A program made the position numbers and the translations under genes. This document shows positions 17,619 to 25,780 of a stretch of 41,092 nt of DNA, piece after piece. Where the stretch lies: positions 1 to 41,092 of the forward strand of contig DAIDKD010000002.1 of assembly GCA_027451065.1 (NCBI GenBank). Direction: 5' to 3'. The notes below the pieces were generated by a model, which ran no database searches, was not told the origin of the DNA, and saw only the letters and a program-made list of their open reading frames with translations. How positions within the stretch are numbered: position 1 is the first letter of the stretch; each line of letters opens with the position of its first letter. Source of the DNA: Bacillaceae bacterium. Lineage in GTDB: Bacteria; Bacillota; Bacilli; Bacillales; Bacillaceae_G.

Positions 17619-18384
17619 TATAAAGCAAATATTAGGCAAGATGATGTTGTTGGGCTTACTCTTTTTCATAAGCGGTTGTGGAGCATCGGCACAGCAAAGC
17701 GTCATACTAAACATCTCCGCCGCTTCTTCACTACAAGAGAGCTTAACTGAAATTGCTCAGCTATACATGGAAGAAAACCATCACGTTGAAGTGAGGTTGA
17801 ATTTTGCCGGTTCCAATGTGCTGAAAACCCAGGTTGCTGAAGGTTTTGATGTAGATATATTTTTATCGGCTCATGTTGATCAGTATACCCAACTGCAAGA
17901 ATTAGGAATGGTTGCTAAAGGGGATCCATTTACTAAAAATGATGTGGTGTTAATTTCAAGTTCTGAGTCGGTTCAATCCTTTGGGGATATAGCTAATGAA
18001 GGAGTCAGACTAATTTTTGCAAATGCCACAGTTCCAATCGGCATCTATACAGAAGACATTCTTGCAATGGTGGAAGTTGATAATCCTGGATTTAGAGCGG
18101 CAGTAGAAGAAAATGTCATTTCCAGAGCAGAAAATGTCCGCCAAGTGTTGACGAAAGTATCCATTCAAGAGGGAGATGCGGCTTTTGTTTATCGAACGGA
18201 TATCACAGAACCAGTACAAGATTCCGTGACAGTCATCGAATTACCAGAAGAATATCAAGTGACCAGCGACTTTTACATCATGCTAGTAGAAAGAAATAAA
18301 ATCCAAGAAGAAGCCATCAGCTTTTACCAGTTTATACTGTCCGAAGCAGCCCAACAAATACTAGCAAACCATGGCTTTCAATAA
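17596..18384 (+). CDS. modA: Molybdate-binding lipoprotein
   Basis: A 262-residue substrate-binding lipoprotein for the ModBC transporter, anchored outside the membrane. A hydrophobic signal ends in the lipobox I-S-G-C (Cys28). The mature part begins I-S-A-A-S-S-L-Q-E-S-L, the typical ModA motif that wraps the oxyanion, followed by F-A-G-S-N and the Y-R-T-D region. Start: TTG 17596, 6 bases after AGGAG (17585-17589), inside the end of the MOSC gene; ATG 17641 would leave a shorter signal and has no such site. ModA is separated from modBC by six genes, which is unusual. Confidence 0.92.
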   Translation: MNTQLHPNIKQILGKMMLLGLLFFISGCGASAQQSVILNISAASSLQESLTEIAQLYMEENHHVEVRLNFAGSNVLKTQVAEGFDVDIFLSAHVDQYTQLQELGMVAKGDPFTKNDVVLISSSESVQSFGDIANEGVRLIFANATVPIGIYTEDILAMVEVDNPGFRAAVEENVISRAENVRQVLTKVSIQEGDAAFVYRTDITEPVQDSVTVIELPEEYQVTSDFYIMLVERNKIQEEAISFYQFILSEAAQQILANHGFQ

Positions 18385-18433
18385 ATGGACAAGAAGATTG
18401 TTCAAAAAGAACAATTCGTTCTTGCTGACCCTA

Positions 18434-18495
18434 CTGAAAGAGCCAACCAAGCAAAACTAAGATTTTACGTTGTATATCATAGTTGGCTCTTTCAG
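18434..18495. terminator. Hairpin after modA
   Basis: Perfect 14-bp arms (18434-18447 and 18482-18495) around a 34-base loop, 50 bases after the modA stop. It sits between convergent modA and the iron permease gene, so it may act in both directions. No T-run follows. Confidence 0.65.
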
Positions 18496-18540
18496 CAGAG
18501 TGAGTGATATGGGTGCCCTTTGCCCATATCACTCACTCTG
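18496..18540. terminator. 18-bp perfect hairpin that includes the permease stop codon
   Basis: Arms 18496-18513 and 18523-18540 pair perfectly over 18 bp. The stop codon of the minus-strand permease gene (complement of 18533-18535) and its last two codons lie in one arm. There is no T-run on either side; it directly abuts the 18434-18495 hairpin. Confidence 0.75.
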
Positions 18541-19546
18541 CCAGCATTAAATAGATAAAGTAGGGTACCCCAATCATAGATATAATAATTCCCACTGGTA
18601 ATTCAACAGCATTCAACACATTTCTTGCTACAGTATCTCCGGCCATTAAAATGAAAATCCCAATGAGTATAGCCGTCGGTAGCAACAATTTATGTTTAGG
18701 ACCGACCAATTTCCTGGCAATATGAGGGGCAATGAGTCCTAAAAAGCCAATTGTTCCCGCTACTGCTGTCGCCAGCCCTGCCAAGACAACAACAAAAATC
18801 AACAGCAACACTCTTTCTTTTTCAACATTGACCCCGAGACCAGTCGGCAAGGATTCCCCTAAATTCAATATATCTAAATATCTCGCTTTATATATTGTTA
18901 GGCATAAGAAAATAAACAGTAGCGGAGCCACCGCAAATACATAGTTCCAGCTCGTTCCCCACAGACTTCCTGATGTCCAAACAAGGATACGGTTAAAATC
19001 TTGAGTGGAAAAGCGTAGTTGAAAGATAATAATTATCGCATTGAATGCTGCGTTGATTCCGATTCCGATTAGTAACAGACGGTTCGTGTTCAGACCGTCT
19101 TTCCATGCCAGCAGATAAATAAGCAGTGCGCTAATAGCTGCTCCCACAAAAGCAGCAATGGGCATAGTATAGATGGTAGAAACACTCATTCTGTAGTAGG
19201 TACCACCGTCCATAAAATAAATGAAGAGGACAACTGCTAGAGAAGCTCCGGAGCTAATTCCCAAAATCCCTGGATCAGCCAAATCATTTTTGGTAATACC
19301 TTGTAAGATTGCGCCAGCTGTTGCCAAGGATGCTCCTACAAATATCGCTAGTATGACTCTCGGCAAACGCATGGTAAAAAGAGCAATTTCTTGTTGCCTT
19401 GTTCCTTGTCCGAAGATTGTTCTGATAATTTCCAACGGGCTGATAGAGAAGGAGCCAAAGTACAAACTAAGAAAAAAAGTACATAGTATAAGAGCAAGTA
19501 ATATTCCAATGGTGAAAGTAAATTTTCTATTGATTTTCGTCATCAT
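18533..19546 (-). CDS. Iron-siderophore ABC transporter permease (FecCD family, second)
   Basis: A 337-residue permease of the FecCD/BtuC family with about nine or ten membrane helices. Family marks include G-A-S-L-A-T-A-G-A-I-L-Q-G-I-T-K-N-D-L-A-D-P-G-I-L-G near residue 75 and the ATPase-contact region G-F-L-G-L-I-A-P-H-I-A-R. Its ATG (complement of 19544-19546) overlaps the stop of the upstream permease by 4 bases, so the two are co-translated and probably form a heterodimer in the membrane. The arrangement binding protein plus two permeases resembles yfiY-yfiZ-yfhA of B. subtilis, which borrow the ATPase YusV. The siderophore is not known. Confidence 0.9.
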   Translation of the reverse strand: MMTKINRKFTFTIGILLALILCTFFLSLYFGSFSISPLEIIRTIFGQGTRQQEIALFTMRLPRVILAIFVGASLATAGAILQGITKNDLADPGILGISSGASLAVVLFIYFMDGGTYYRMSVSTIYTMPIAAFVGAAISALLIYLLAWKDGLNTNRLLLIGIGINAAFNAIIIIFQLRFSTQDFNRILVWTSGSLWGTSWNYVFAVAPLLFIFLCLTIYKARYLDILNLGESLPTGLGVNVEKERVLLLIFVVVLAGLATAVAGTIGFLGLIAPHIARKLVGPKHKLLLPTAILIGIFILMAGDTVARNVLNAVELPVGIIISMIGVPYFIYLMLAE

Positions 19547-20553
19547 TGCCTTGCTCCTTTTCTTACAAGATAAATAAAAATGGGTACACCGATGATTGCT
19601 GTAATGGAACCAAGAGGTGTTTCATATGGTTGATTAATCATTCTTGCAACAATATCACTATAGACTAGCAATGTTGCGCCTGTAACTAGGGAGCAGGGAA
19701 TAATATAGCGATAATCCGGACCGATAACACTTCTTATAATTTGCGGAACAATTAACCCGACAAAAGCAATATTCCCAGCTACAGCTACCGCACTGCCACT
19801 TAATAAAATAACAGTTACAACTCCAATAATTCGCACAACTTCTACTCTTTCTCCTAGACCGACAGCCACATCTTCCCCGAGGCTCAACAAAGTAATTTTC
19901 GGCGACAAAATCAAAGCAGCAGTGATTCCGACAATACCGACAATACTGAGCAACTTGACTCCTGTCCAAGTGGCAGATGTGAGCCCGCCAGCAACCCAGA
20001 AGTTTAATTGCTGGGCCAAATTAAAATACAAGGAAATAGTTGTTGCAATGGAAATAAATAATGTTCCCAAAGCCACACCGGCTAATGTTAATTTCACTGT
20101 GTCTCCTCCCCGTTTTGAGCGAGAGCTGATAAAGTAAACCAACATTCCGCTTATTCCTGCTCCGATAAAAGCTAGGACCATTAATCCTGCACTTCCTACA
20201 TTGATCTGGAGTGCGTAGGAGATTGCCATCGCTAAAATGGCTCCTTGGGTTACTCCGATAATCGATGGGTCGGCAATAGGGTTCCTTGTAATTCCTTGCA
20301 TCATTGCACCGGAAACGGCTAAAAATGCTCCGACCAATCCAGCAGCAATGGCTCTCGGCATTCGAACATGGTGAACGATAAGAGAATCTATCTCATCGTT
20401 ATGCTGAAGAATACTGCTGAATACTGTATATAGATCAATGTCCTTGGCACCAAGTGAAATAGATAGTGCTACACCGACAATGAACAGGATGAGAGCAATA
20501 AAAATAATGGAGGAACTGATTAGTATTTTATTGATGGATTTCTGTTCGTTCAC
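19543..20553 (-). CDS. Iron-siderophore ABC transporter permease (FecCD family, first)
   Basis: A 336-residue FecCD-family permease. It shows G-A-F-L-A-V-S-G-A-M-M-Q-G-I-T-R-N-P-I-A-D-P-S-I-I-G near residue 75 and G-N-I-A-F-V-G-L-I-V-P-Q-I-I-R near residue 260. Translation starts at GTG (complement of 20551-20553), 7 bases after AAGGAGG (complement of 20561-20567). That ribosome binding site touches the end of an interspersed repeat (20565-20720), so the repeat forms part of its leader. It overlaps the following permease by 4 bases. No ATPase gene follows, so a shared ATPase encoded elsewhere is expected. Confidence 0.9.
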   Translation of the reverse strand: MNEQKSINKILISSSIIFIALILFIVGVALSISLGAKDIDLYTVFSSILQHNDEIDSLIVHHVRMPRAIAAGLVGAFLAVSGAMMQGITRNPIADPSIIGVTQGAILAMAISYALQINVGSAGLMVLAFIGAGISGMLVYFISSRSKRGGDTVKLTLAGVALGTLFISIATTISLYFNLAQQLNFWVAGGLTSATWTGVKLLSIVGIVGITAALILSPKITLLSLGEDVAVGLGERVEVVRIIGVVTVILLSGSAVAVAGNIAFVGLIVPQIIRSVIGPDYRYIIPCSLVTGATLLVYSDIVARMINQPYETPLGSITAIIGVPIFIYLVRKGARQ

Positions 20554-20564
20554 ATTTCCGCCTC

Positions 20565-20720
20565 CTTGCGCTTTTCTTATAAGAAAGTGTAAGTTTGTCT
20601 AGCTCCAGCGCCTAGCTTCCCGTCGTAAAATAGCCTTCCCACCGTAAAGTCAAAAAGCGACTTTAGGTGTGAAGAACATTTTTCGAGGGAAGCTGACCAA
20701 GGCGCTTGCGCTTTTCTTAT
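20565..20720. repeat. Interspersed Bacillaceae-type repeat with flanking 16-base direct repeats
   Basis: CTTGCGCTTTTCTTAT occurs at 20565-20580 and again at 20705-20720. Between them lies GTCTAGCTCCAGCGCC with nested inverted arms: AGCGCC (20607-20612) with GGCGCT (20701-20706), AGCTTCCC (20614-20621) with GGGAAGCT (20687-20694), and an inner stem around 20642-20667. I recognise the words GTCTAGCTCCAGCGCC and GGCGCTTGCGCTTTTCTT as parts of an interspersed non-coding element seen in many Bacillaceae genomes. It has no ORF. It sits between a terminator and the permease ribosome binding site. Confidence 0.75.
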
Positions 20721-20744
20721 ATTATTTATCATTATATCACAAAA

Positions 20745-20802
20745 GAAGCAAAACGAAGGCGGGACAAATGGTCCATCTCGACCAGATTGCCCCGCCTTCG
20801 TT
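20745..20802 (-). terminator. Terminator after the siderophore-binding protein gene
   Basis: Arms 20752-20763 and 20791-20802 pair over 12 bp, with inner pairing of TGGTC and GACCA. On the minus strand a T-rich tract follows (complement of about 20740-20753). It comes directly after the binding-protein stop codon and before the permeases, so it probably lowers permease expression relative to the binding protein. Confidence 0.8.
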
Positions 20803-20803
20803 G

Positions 20804-21754
20804 TTAGTTGGTCAACTCTTCTCTTAAAGTCTCCAATAATGTTGATTTCCCAATGATTTGATAGCTTTGTGTAAAGACTGGTGAACTATCAAAGAAGGTA
20901 ACATTTCCTTCTGTCACTGCACTTAGAGATTGCCAAACAGAGTTGTTTTCTAGATTTACTTTATCCTCTTCTGTTGCTACAACGACGATATGATCTGCGT
21001 CAATTTCTGACAAGCCTTCAATTGTTACAACTGGTAAGCTTACTCCGTCTTGTTCAGTTAAATTTTCTGGCTTCGCTAGACCTAGGTCATCGTATAAAAT
21101 ACCCCCGACTCCTGCGTCAACAAAAACAAAAAAGCTGTCTCCACCAGTTAAAATTGCCAAATAGGTTGCATCTTCACCGTTTGCCGCCATGATTTCTTCA
21201 CCAATCGCCGTAGCAGTACTATCGTAATCCGCTAACCATTGCTCCGCTGTTTCCTCTTGGTCAAACAGCTCGGCAATATAAGTCAATCGTCCTCTCCAGT
21301 CATTATCGAAGTTTTTAATCATGACAACAGGAGCAATCTCTGCCAATTGATCGTAAATTTTCTCTTGTCTTTCACTCATAATAATCAAATCAGGATCTGC
21401 TGCCAAAATAGCCTCAATATCCATCGTATCGCTCATATTGTAGCCGACAATGGTTGCATCATCCAATTGCCCTTCTAGATAGCTCGGAAAACTCTCTGTA
21501 TTGTAGGCATCTCCATCAGCTGATGCAACAGGAGTAATTCCTAATACTAATAATGCTTCACTCGACCCAGAAATATCAACAATGCGTTCTGGGTTCGTCG
21601 GAATTTCCACCTCGCCATTTAAAGTAGTCACTGTTTTTGTTTCTGTTGTTTCGTTATCTTCTGTAGCATTATCGCTATCATTACCACAGCCAGTTAAAAA
21701 AATAAAGAAAATTAAAAAAGTTGCTAAAAATCCAAAAATATTTTTATTTCTCAT
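20804..21754 (-). CDS. Iron-siderophore-binding lipoprotein
   Basis: A 316-residue substrate-binding protein of the FecB/FhuD/BtuF fold, lipid-anchored on the outer face of the membrane. The signal peptide ends in the lipobox L-T-G-C, then a Ser/Asp/Glu/Thr-rich linker, then the binding domain (N-P-E-R-I-V-D-I-S-G-S-S-E-A-L-L-V-L-G-I, P-D-L-I-I-M-S-E-R). It would capture an iron(III)-siderophore for the two permeases downstream. The frame is open to 21796, but the ATG at 21754 gives a normal signal peptide. A Fur-type box lies 44 bases upstream, so iron limitation should induce it. It resembles YfiY-type proteins; the ligand is not known. Confidence 0.9.
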   Translation of the reverse strand: MRNKNIFGFLATFLIFFIFLTGCGNDSDNATEDNETTETKTVTTLNGEVEIPTNPERIVDISGSSEALLVLGITPVASADGDAYNTESFPSYLEGQLDDATIVGYNMSDTMDIEAILAADPDLIIMSERQEKIYDQLAEIAPVVMIKNFDNDWRGRLTYIAELFDQEETAEQWLADYDSTATAIGEEIMAANGEDATYLAILTGGDSFFVFVDAGVGGILYDDLGLAKPENLTEQDGVSLPVVTIEGLSEIDADHIVVVATEEDKVNLENNSVWQSLSAVTEGNVTFFDSSPVFTQSYQIIGKSTLLETLREELTN

Positions 21755-21797
21755 TCTTTTCCCACACTCCCATTTTATGTATTGTTTACATTGCAAT

Positions 21798-21812
21798 TGA
21801 AAATCATTATCA
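21798..21812. promoter_or_regulatory. Fur box
   Basis: TGAAAATCATTATCA (reverse strand TGATAATGATTTTCA) matches the 7-1-7 Fur consensus TGATAATNATTATCA at all but one position. It lies just upstream of the siderophore-binding lipoprotein gene, where it would repress under iron-replete conditions. Confidence 0.85.
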
Positions 21813-21906
21813 ACATTGCAAAAGTATTTTATCTCATTTTGTTATGCTTGTCAAAATTTTTGTTATGTTTCTTATTTAGGTTGTTCCAATGTTTTAAATA
21901 AAATTA

Positions 21907-21935
21907 TTGAAATTTTCAGATTACAGTGCTACAAT
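21907..21935 (+). promoter_or_regulatory. sstT promoter
   Basis: TTGAAA (21907-21912) and TACAAT (21930-21935) with a 17-base spacer. This implies an untranslated leader of about 115 bases. I see no riboswitch or strong hairpin in that leader. Confidence 0.7.
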
Positions 21936-22057
21936 GAATATTAAAAAATTACTGCAATTTTCACATTATTCAGTTGGGGAACTTATTTTTAGTTAGAGTG
22001 GGGATTTTTTCAAGATTGATGACAGTAAACAATAAAAAAAGTAGGGTGGGGAAATGA

Positions 22058-23305
22058 ATGAAAGGTTTTATAGGTATATGGAAGCAATTGAGCTTGGTAC
22101 AACAGATTCTTATCGGTTTGATTATTGGAATTATTTTAGCGGTGGCTATTCCTGAGGCAGCTTCACCAGTTGCTTTACTAGGAACTTTATTTGTAGGAGC
22201 GCTTCGTGCAGTGGCGCCAGTATTGGTTTTTGTTTTGGTTATGTCTGCTCTTGCTCAACATCAGAGTAATAAACAGACAAATATGAAATCAATCATTGGA
22301 CTTTATTTAGTTGGTACATTTTCTGCTGGAGTGATTGGTGTAGTTGCTAGTTATCTTTTTCCAGTGCAATTGGTGCTTACAACAGGTGCCAGTAATCTGA
22401 CACCGCCAGAGGGAATTTCTCAAGTATTGGAAACACTATTGATGAATATCGTTGATAATCCAGTGTCAGCATTATATAATGCCAATTATATTGGTATCTT
22501 GGCTTGGGCGATTCTTCTTGGGGTTGCTTTGAAGGGGGCAGCTGATTCTACCAAAACACTGATAGCGAATTTCTCTGATGGGATTTCTAAAGTAGTGAAA
22601 TGGATTATCTCTTTTGCGCCACTAGGGATCATGGGATTGGTATTTGATTCTATCACAACAAGTGGTCTTGAGTCTTTGCTTGGATACGGACAATTACTGT
22701 TAGTGTTACTCGGCTGCATGTTTTTTGTTGCCTTAGTTGTCAATCCACTTATTGTGTTTTTGAATATTCGCGAAAATCCATATCCACTTGTACTTACTTG
22801 TTTGAAGGAAAGTGGAATTACAGCATTTTTTACTCGCAGTTCAGCAGCTAATATTCCTGTTAATATGGAATTATGTAGAAAGTTAGGGTTGAACAAAGAT
22901 ACTTATTCTGTATCGATTCCTTTGGGGGCTACTATTAACATGGCTGGTGCGGCTGTTACTATTTCTGTTTTAACACTTGCAGCTGTTCATACGCTAGGTA
23001 TTGAAGTGGACATCATAACAGCGTTACTTTTGAGCTTGGTTGCAGCTGTATCTGCATGTGGTGCTTCAGGGGTAGCTGGGGGGTCACTATTGCTTATACC
23101 TCTTGCTTGTAGTTTGTTTGGTATTTCAAATGATATCGCCATGCAAGTTGTCGGAGTAGGATTCATTATTGGGGTGTTACAAGACTCTTTTGAAACAGCT
23201 TTGAATTCATCCACAGATGCACTGTTTACAGCAACAGCTGAGTATGCTAGAAATCGTAAAGTGGGAGTGGTGGAGCAAGAAATTGGATTAGAATCTGCGC
23301 AGTAA
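22058..23305 (+). CDS. sstT: Serine/threonine:sodium symporter (SstT type)
   Basis: A 415-residue member of the dicarboxylate/amino acid:cation symporter family. Features include [14 protein letters not shown], the SstT form of the serine-rich re-entrant loop, [16 protein letters not shown], and the second loop region around G-A-S-G-V-A-G-G-S. It has about eight membrane helices plus two hairpins. It would take up L-serine and L-threonine with sodium. GGGTGGGG (22044-22051) precedes the ATG. It is a single-gene unit with its own promoter and terminator. Confidence 0.9.
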   Translation: MKGFIGIWKQLSLVQQILIGLIIGIILAVAIPEAASPVALLGTLFVGALRAVAPVLVFVLVMSALAQHQSNKQTNMKSIIGLYLVGTFSAGVIGVVASYLFPVQLVLTTGASNLTPPEGISQVLETLLMNIVDNPVSALYNANYIGILAWAILLGVALKGAADSTKTLIANFSDGISKVVKWIISFAPLGIMGLVFDSITTSGLESLLGYGQLLLVLLGCMFFVALVVNPLIVFLNIRENPYPLVLTCLKESGITAFFTRSSAANIPVNMELCRKLGLNKDTYSVSIPLGATINMAGAAVTISVLTLAAVHTLGIEVDIITALLLSLVAAVSACGASGVAGGSLLLIPLACSLFGISNDIAMQVVGVGFIIGVLQDSFETALNSSTDALFTATAEYARNRKVGVVEQEIGLESAQ

Positions 23306-23368
23306 CTAGGGGTTTAATGTGTGTTTGAATTTGATTATTTGTACAAGAAAGTAGCATTAGGAAAATAG

Positions 23369-23436
23369 TTGTGAAAAATTTGGCGGGTGTGCGGATGGTC
23401 TCTGACCATTTCGTACATCCGCCAAATTTTTCACAA
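23369..23436 (+). terminator. sstT terminator
   Basis: Outer arms of about 18 bp (23369-23386 and 23419-23436) and an inner GGTC/GACC stem form one long hairpin. No clear T-run follows. It closes the sstT unit before the cggR promoter. Confidence 0.8.
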
Positions 23437-23481
23437 AAATGACATAACTGGACAAATTTTGCAATTTTTTATTTGAAATTC

Positions 23482-23510
23482 TTGAGCGGAGGGAGTGAAC
23501 CTGTTACAAT
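23482..23510 (+). promoter_or_regulatory. cggR-gap operon promoter
   Basis: TTGAGC (23482-23487) and TACAAT (23505-23510) with a 17-base spacer, about 105 bases upstream of cggR. Confidence 0.75.
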
Positions 23511-23537
23511 GAGGTTATGGCGAGAAATTATTAGGGT

Positions 23538-23573
23538 GGGACATAATATGGAGTGTCGGGACGATAAACGTCC
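23538..23573 (+). promoter_or_regulatory. CggR operator
   Basis: Two half-site pairs in tandem: GGGAC (23538-23542) with TGTC (23554-23557), and GGGAC (23558-23562) with CGTCC (23569-23573). This resembles the B. subtilis CggR operator, which also has repeated GGGAC/TGTC elements between promoter and gene. CggR bound there would stop transcription unless fructose-1,6-bisphosphate is present. Confidence 0.8.
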
Positions 23574-23614
23574 AAGTAAATTCCTTGATAGTGAGATAAA
23601 GGAAGGGGAAAGTC

Positions 23615-24691
23615 GTGAAAACGTTACTTGAGTATCAAAAAAAATTATTACCCGACTTACTACAAGTTATGCAAAACCGTTATGAAATTCTTCGTCATAT
23701 TAGAACGATGCAGCCTATAGGAAGAAGAAGCTTGGCAGTAAGTGTAGGTTTGACAGAAAGAGTGTTACGCAGTGAAGTTCAATTTCTGAAAGAGCAACAG
23801 CTGATTGATGTTCAACCTTCTGGTATGACAGTGACAGAAGAAGGAATGGATGTTCTGCTAATGTTAGAAGACGCCATGAAAGAACTTTATGGTACGACAG
23901 AGCTCGAAAGAAAGTTGAAGGAAATGTTACATCTGGAAGAAGTCGTTGTCGTTGGAGGGGATAGTGATACTTCCCTATCTGTAAAAAAGGAAATGGCAAG
24001 GGCAAGTGTAATGTGTATAAAACGCAGAATTGCTGCAAATAATACCATTGCTGTGACCGGAGGTAGTACATTAGCGGAAGTAGCTGACATGATGAAAAGT
24101 GATGCAGAGGAGTTGCACTTACTTTTCGTATCTGCAAGAGGTGGACTAGGAGAAAATGTTGTATCTCAAGCGAATACGATTTGTGCAAAGATGGCCCAGA
24201 GAATGAAGGGGGATTATCGTTTACTCCATGTACCTGATCAACTTAGTGACGAAGCTTATGCCTCTATTATTGAAGAACCTTCTGTGAAAAATGTCATAGA
24301 CTTAATAAAGTCAGCAGATATGCTTATTCATGGGATCGGTGATGCTTTTGCAATGGCTGAGCGTAGAAATACGCCTCCAGAGGATATTGCCATGCTCAAA
24401 GAGAGAAAAGCTGTCAGTGAGGCATTCGGTTATTATTTTGATGAGCAGGGAAATGTTGTTCACAAATTATTAACAGTAGGTATGCAATTACAAGATGTAA
24501 AAAAAGTTCCCAATGTTATCTCTATAGCAGGCGGTGCATCTAAGGCGAAAGCCATCCACTCTTTTATGAAGCAGAGATGTAGCACTGTTCTGGTAACTGA
24601 CGAGGGAGCAGCGAAAAGGTTAATAAGGGATTATTTACCCCTTAATATAAAAAAAGAAGAAACCCAAGGAGGAAGTTTACATGGCAGTTAA
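23615..24691 (+). CDS. cggR: Central glycolytic genes regulator
   Basis: A 358-residue SorC/DeoR-family repressor. The N-terminal winged helix spans about residues 25-80 ([20 protein letters not shown]) and the C-terminal sugar-binding domain holds I-A-V-T-G-G-S-T-L and S-A-R-G-G-L-G-E-N. In B. subtilis it represses its own operon and is released by fructose-1,6-bisphosphate. Translation starts at GTG with GGAAGGGG upstream. Its last codons overlap the start of gap by 11 bases and hold the gap ribosome binding site. It is slightly longer than the 340-residue Bacillus protein. Confidence 0.95.
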   Translation: MKTLLEYQKKLLPDLLQVMQNRYEILRHIRTMQPIGRRSLAVSVGLTERVLRSEVQFLKEQQLIDVQPSGMTVTEEGMDVLLMLEDAMKELYGTTELERKLKEMLHLEEVVVVGGDSDTSLSVKKEMARASVMCIKRRIAANNTIAVTGGSTLAEVADMMKSDAEELHLLFVSARGGLGENVVSQANTICAKMAQRMKGDYRLLHVPDQLSDEAYASIIEEPSVKNVIDLIKSADMLIHGIGDAFAMAERRNTPPEDIAMLKERKAVSEAFGYYFDEQGNVVHKLLTVGMQLQDVKKVPNVISIAGGASKAKAIHSFMKQRCSTVLVTDEGAAKRLIRDYLPLNIKKEETQGGSLHGS

Positions 24692-25688
24692 AGTTGGTAT
24701 TAATGGATTTGGACGTATTGGTCGTCTAGCATTTCGTTTAATCGAGAAAAACCCAGAGTTAGAGGTTGTTGCAATCAATGACTTAACAGATACGAAAATG
24801 TTAGCTCATTTATTAAAATATGATACAACTCAAGGTCGTTTCGACGGAGAAGTTGAAGTTCACGAAGGACATTTCTTAGTAAACGGTAAAGAGGTAAAAA
24901 CTCTTGCTAACCGCAACCCTGAAGAATTACCATGGGGCGAGCTAGGCGTTGATATCGTTCTTGAGTGTACTGGATTCTTCACATCTCAAGAAAAAGCTGG
25001 TTTACATCTTAAAGCTGGTGCGAAAAAAGTTGTTGTATCTGCTCCAGCAACTGGCGATGTAAAAACAGTTGTTTACAATACAAACCACGACATCTTAGAT
25101 GGATCTGAAACAGTTATTTCTGGTGCTTCTTGTACAACAAACTGCTTAGCTCCAATGGCTAAAGCTTTACAAGACAACTTCGGAATCGTAGAAGGATTAA
25201 TGACTACAATCCATGCTTACACTGGTGACCAAAACACATTAGATGCTCCACATCCAAAAGGAGACTTCCGTCGTGCGCGTGCAGCAGCTGCAAACATCGT
25301 TCCAAACACAACTGGTGCAGCGAAAGCAATCGGACTAGTAATCCCTGAGTTAAACGGTAAATTAGACGGAGCAGCTCAACGTGTTCCAGTTGCAACTGGT
25401 TCTTTAACTGAGTTAGTAACTGTTCTTGAAAAAGAAGTTACTGTAGAAAAAGTAAACGAAGTGATGAAAGCAGCAGCTAACGAGTCTTATGGTTACACTG
25501 AAGACGAAATCGTTTCTTCTGACATCGTTGGAATCAACTTCGGTTCATTATTCGATGCTACACAAACAAAAGTTATGTCTGTTGGTGGCAAACAATTAGT
25601 TAAAACTGTAGCTTGGTACGACAACGAAATGTCTTACACTGCGCAATTAGTAAGAACTTTAAAACATTTTGCTAACTTAGCGAAATAA
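24681..25688 (+). CDS. gap: Glyceraldehyde-3-phosphate dehydrogenase, glycolytic
   Basis: A 335-residue NAD-dependent enzyme that converts glyceraldehyde 3-phosphate to 1,3-bisphosphoglycerate. The NAD-binding N-terminus [10 protein letters not shown] and the catalytic A-S-C-T-T-N-C with Cys151 are present. D-R-type residues around position 34 (A-I-N-D-L-T-D) fit NAD rather than NADP use. AAGGAGG lies in the 3' end of cggR. The codon choice, like that of pgk, tpi and eno, is that of a highly expressed gene. It is the first enzyme gene of the lower-glycolysis operon. Confidence 0.98.
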   Translation: MAVKVGINGFGRIGRLAFRLIEKNPELEVVAINDLTDTKMLAHLLKYDTTQGRFDGEVEVHEGHFLVNGKEVKTLANRNPEELPWGELGVDIVLECTGFFTSQEKAGLHLKAGAKKVVVSAPATGDVKTVVYNTNHDILDGSETVISGASCTTNCLAPMAKALQDNFGIVEGLMTTIHAYTGDQNTLDAPHPKGDFRRARAAAANIVPNTTGAAKAIGLVIPELNGKLDGAAQRVPVATGSLTELVTVLEKEVTVEKVNEVMKAAANESYGYTEDEIVSSDIVGINFGSLFDATQTKVMSVGGKQLVKTVAWYDNEMSYTAQLVRTLKHFANLAK

Positions 25689-25707
25689 TTTTAAGTAAAT
25701 AGTAAAG

Positions 25708-25737
25708 AAAGAGCGGTAGCACATGTCTCCGCTCTTT
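25708..25737 (+). terminator. Hairpin between gap and pgk
   Basis: A 9-bp stem (AAAGAGCGG at 25708-25716 with CCGCTCTTT at 25729-25737) with only a short T-rich tail. It probably gives partial termination or protects the gap mRNA 3' end, leaving gap mRNA more abundant than pgk mRNA. Confidence 0.55.
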
Positions 25738-25780
25738 ATCTCAATCAGTATGAAAAAAATTGGGTTGGAGGCTATTATCC

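Noticed and set aside
21936-22057. sstT leader as a riboswitch
   Set aside because: The 115-base leader has no conserved riboswitch core or strong paired structure that I can see.
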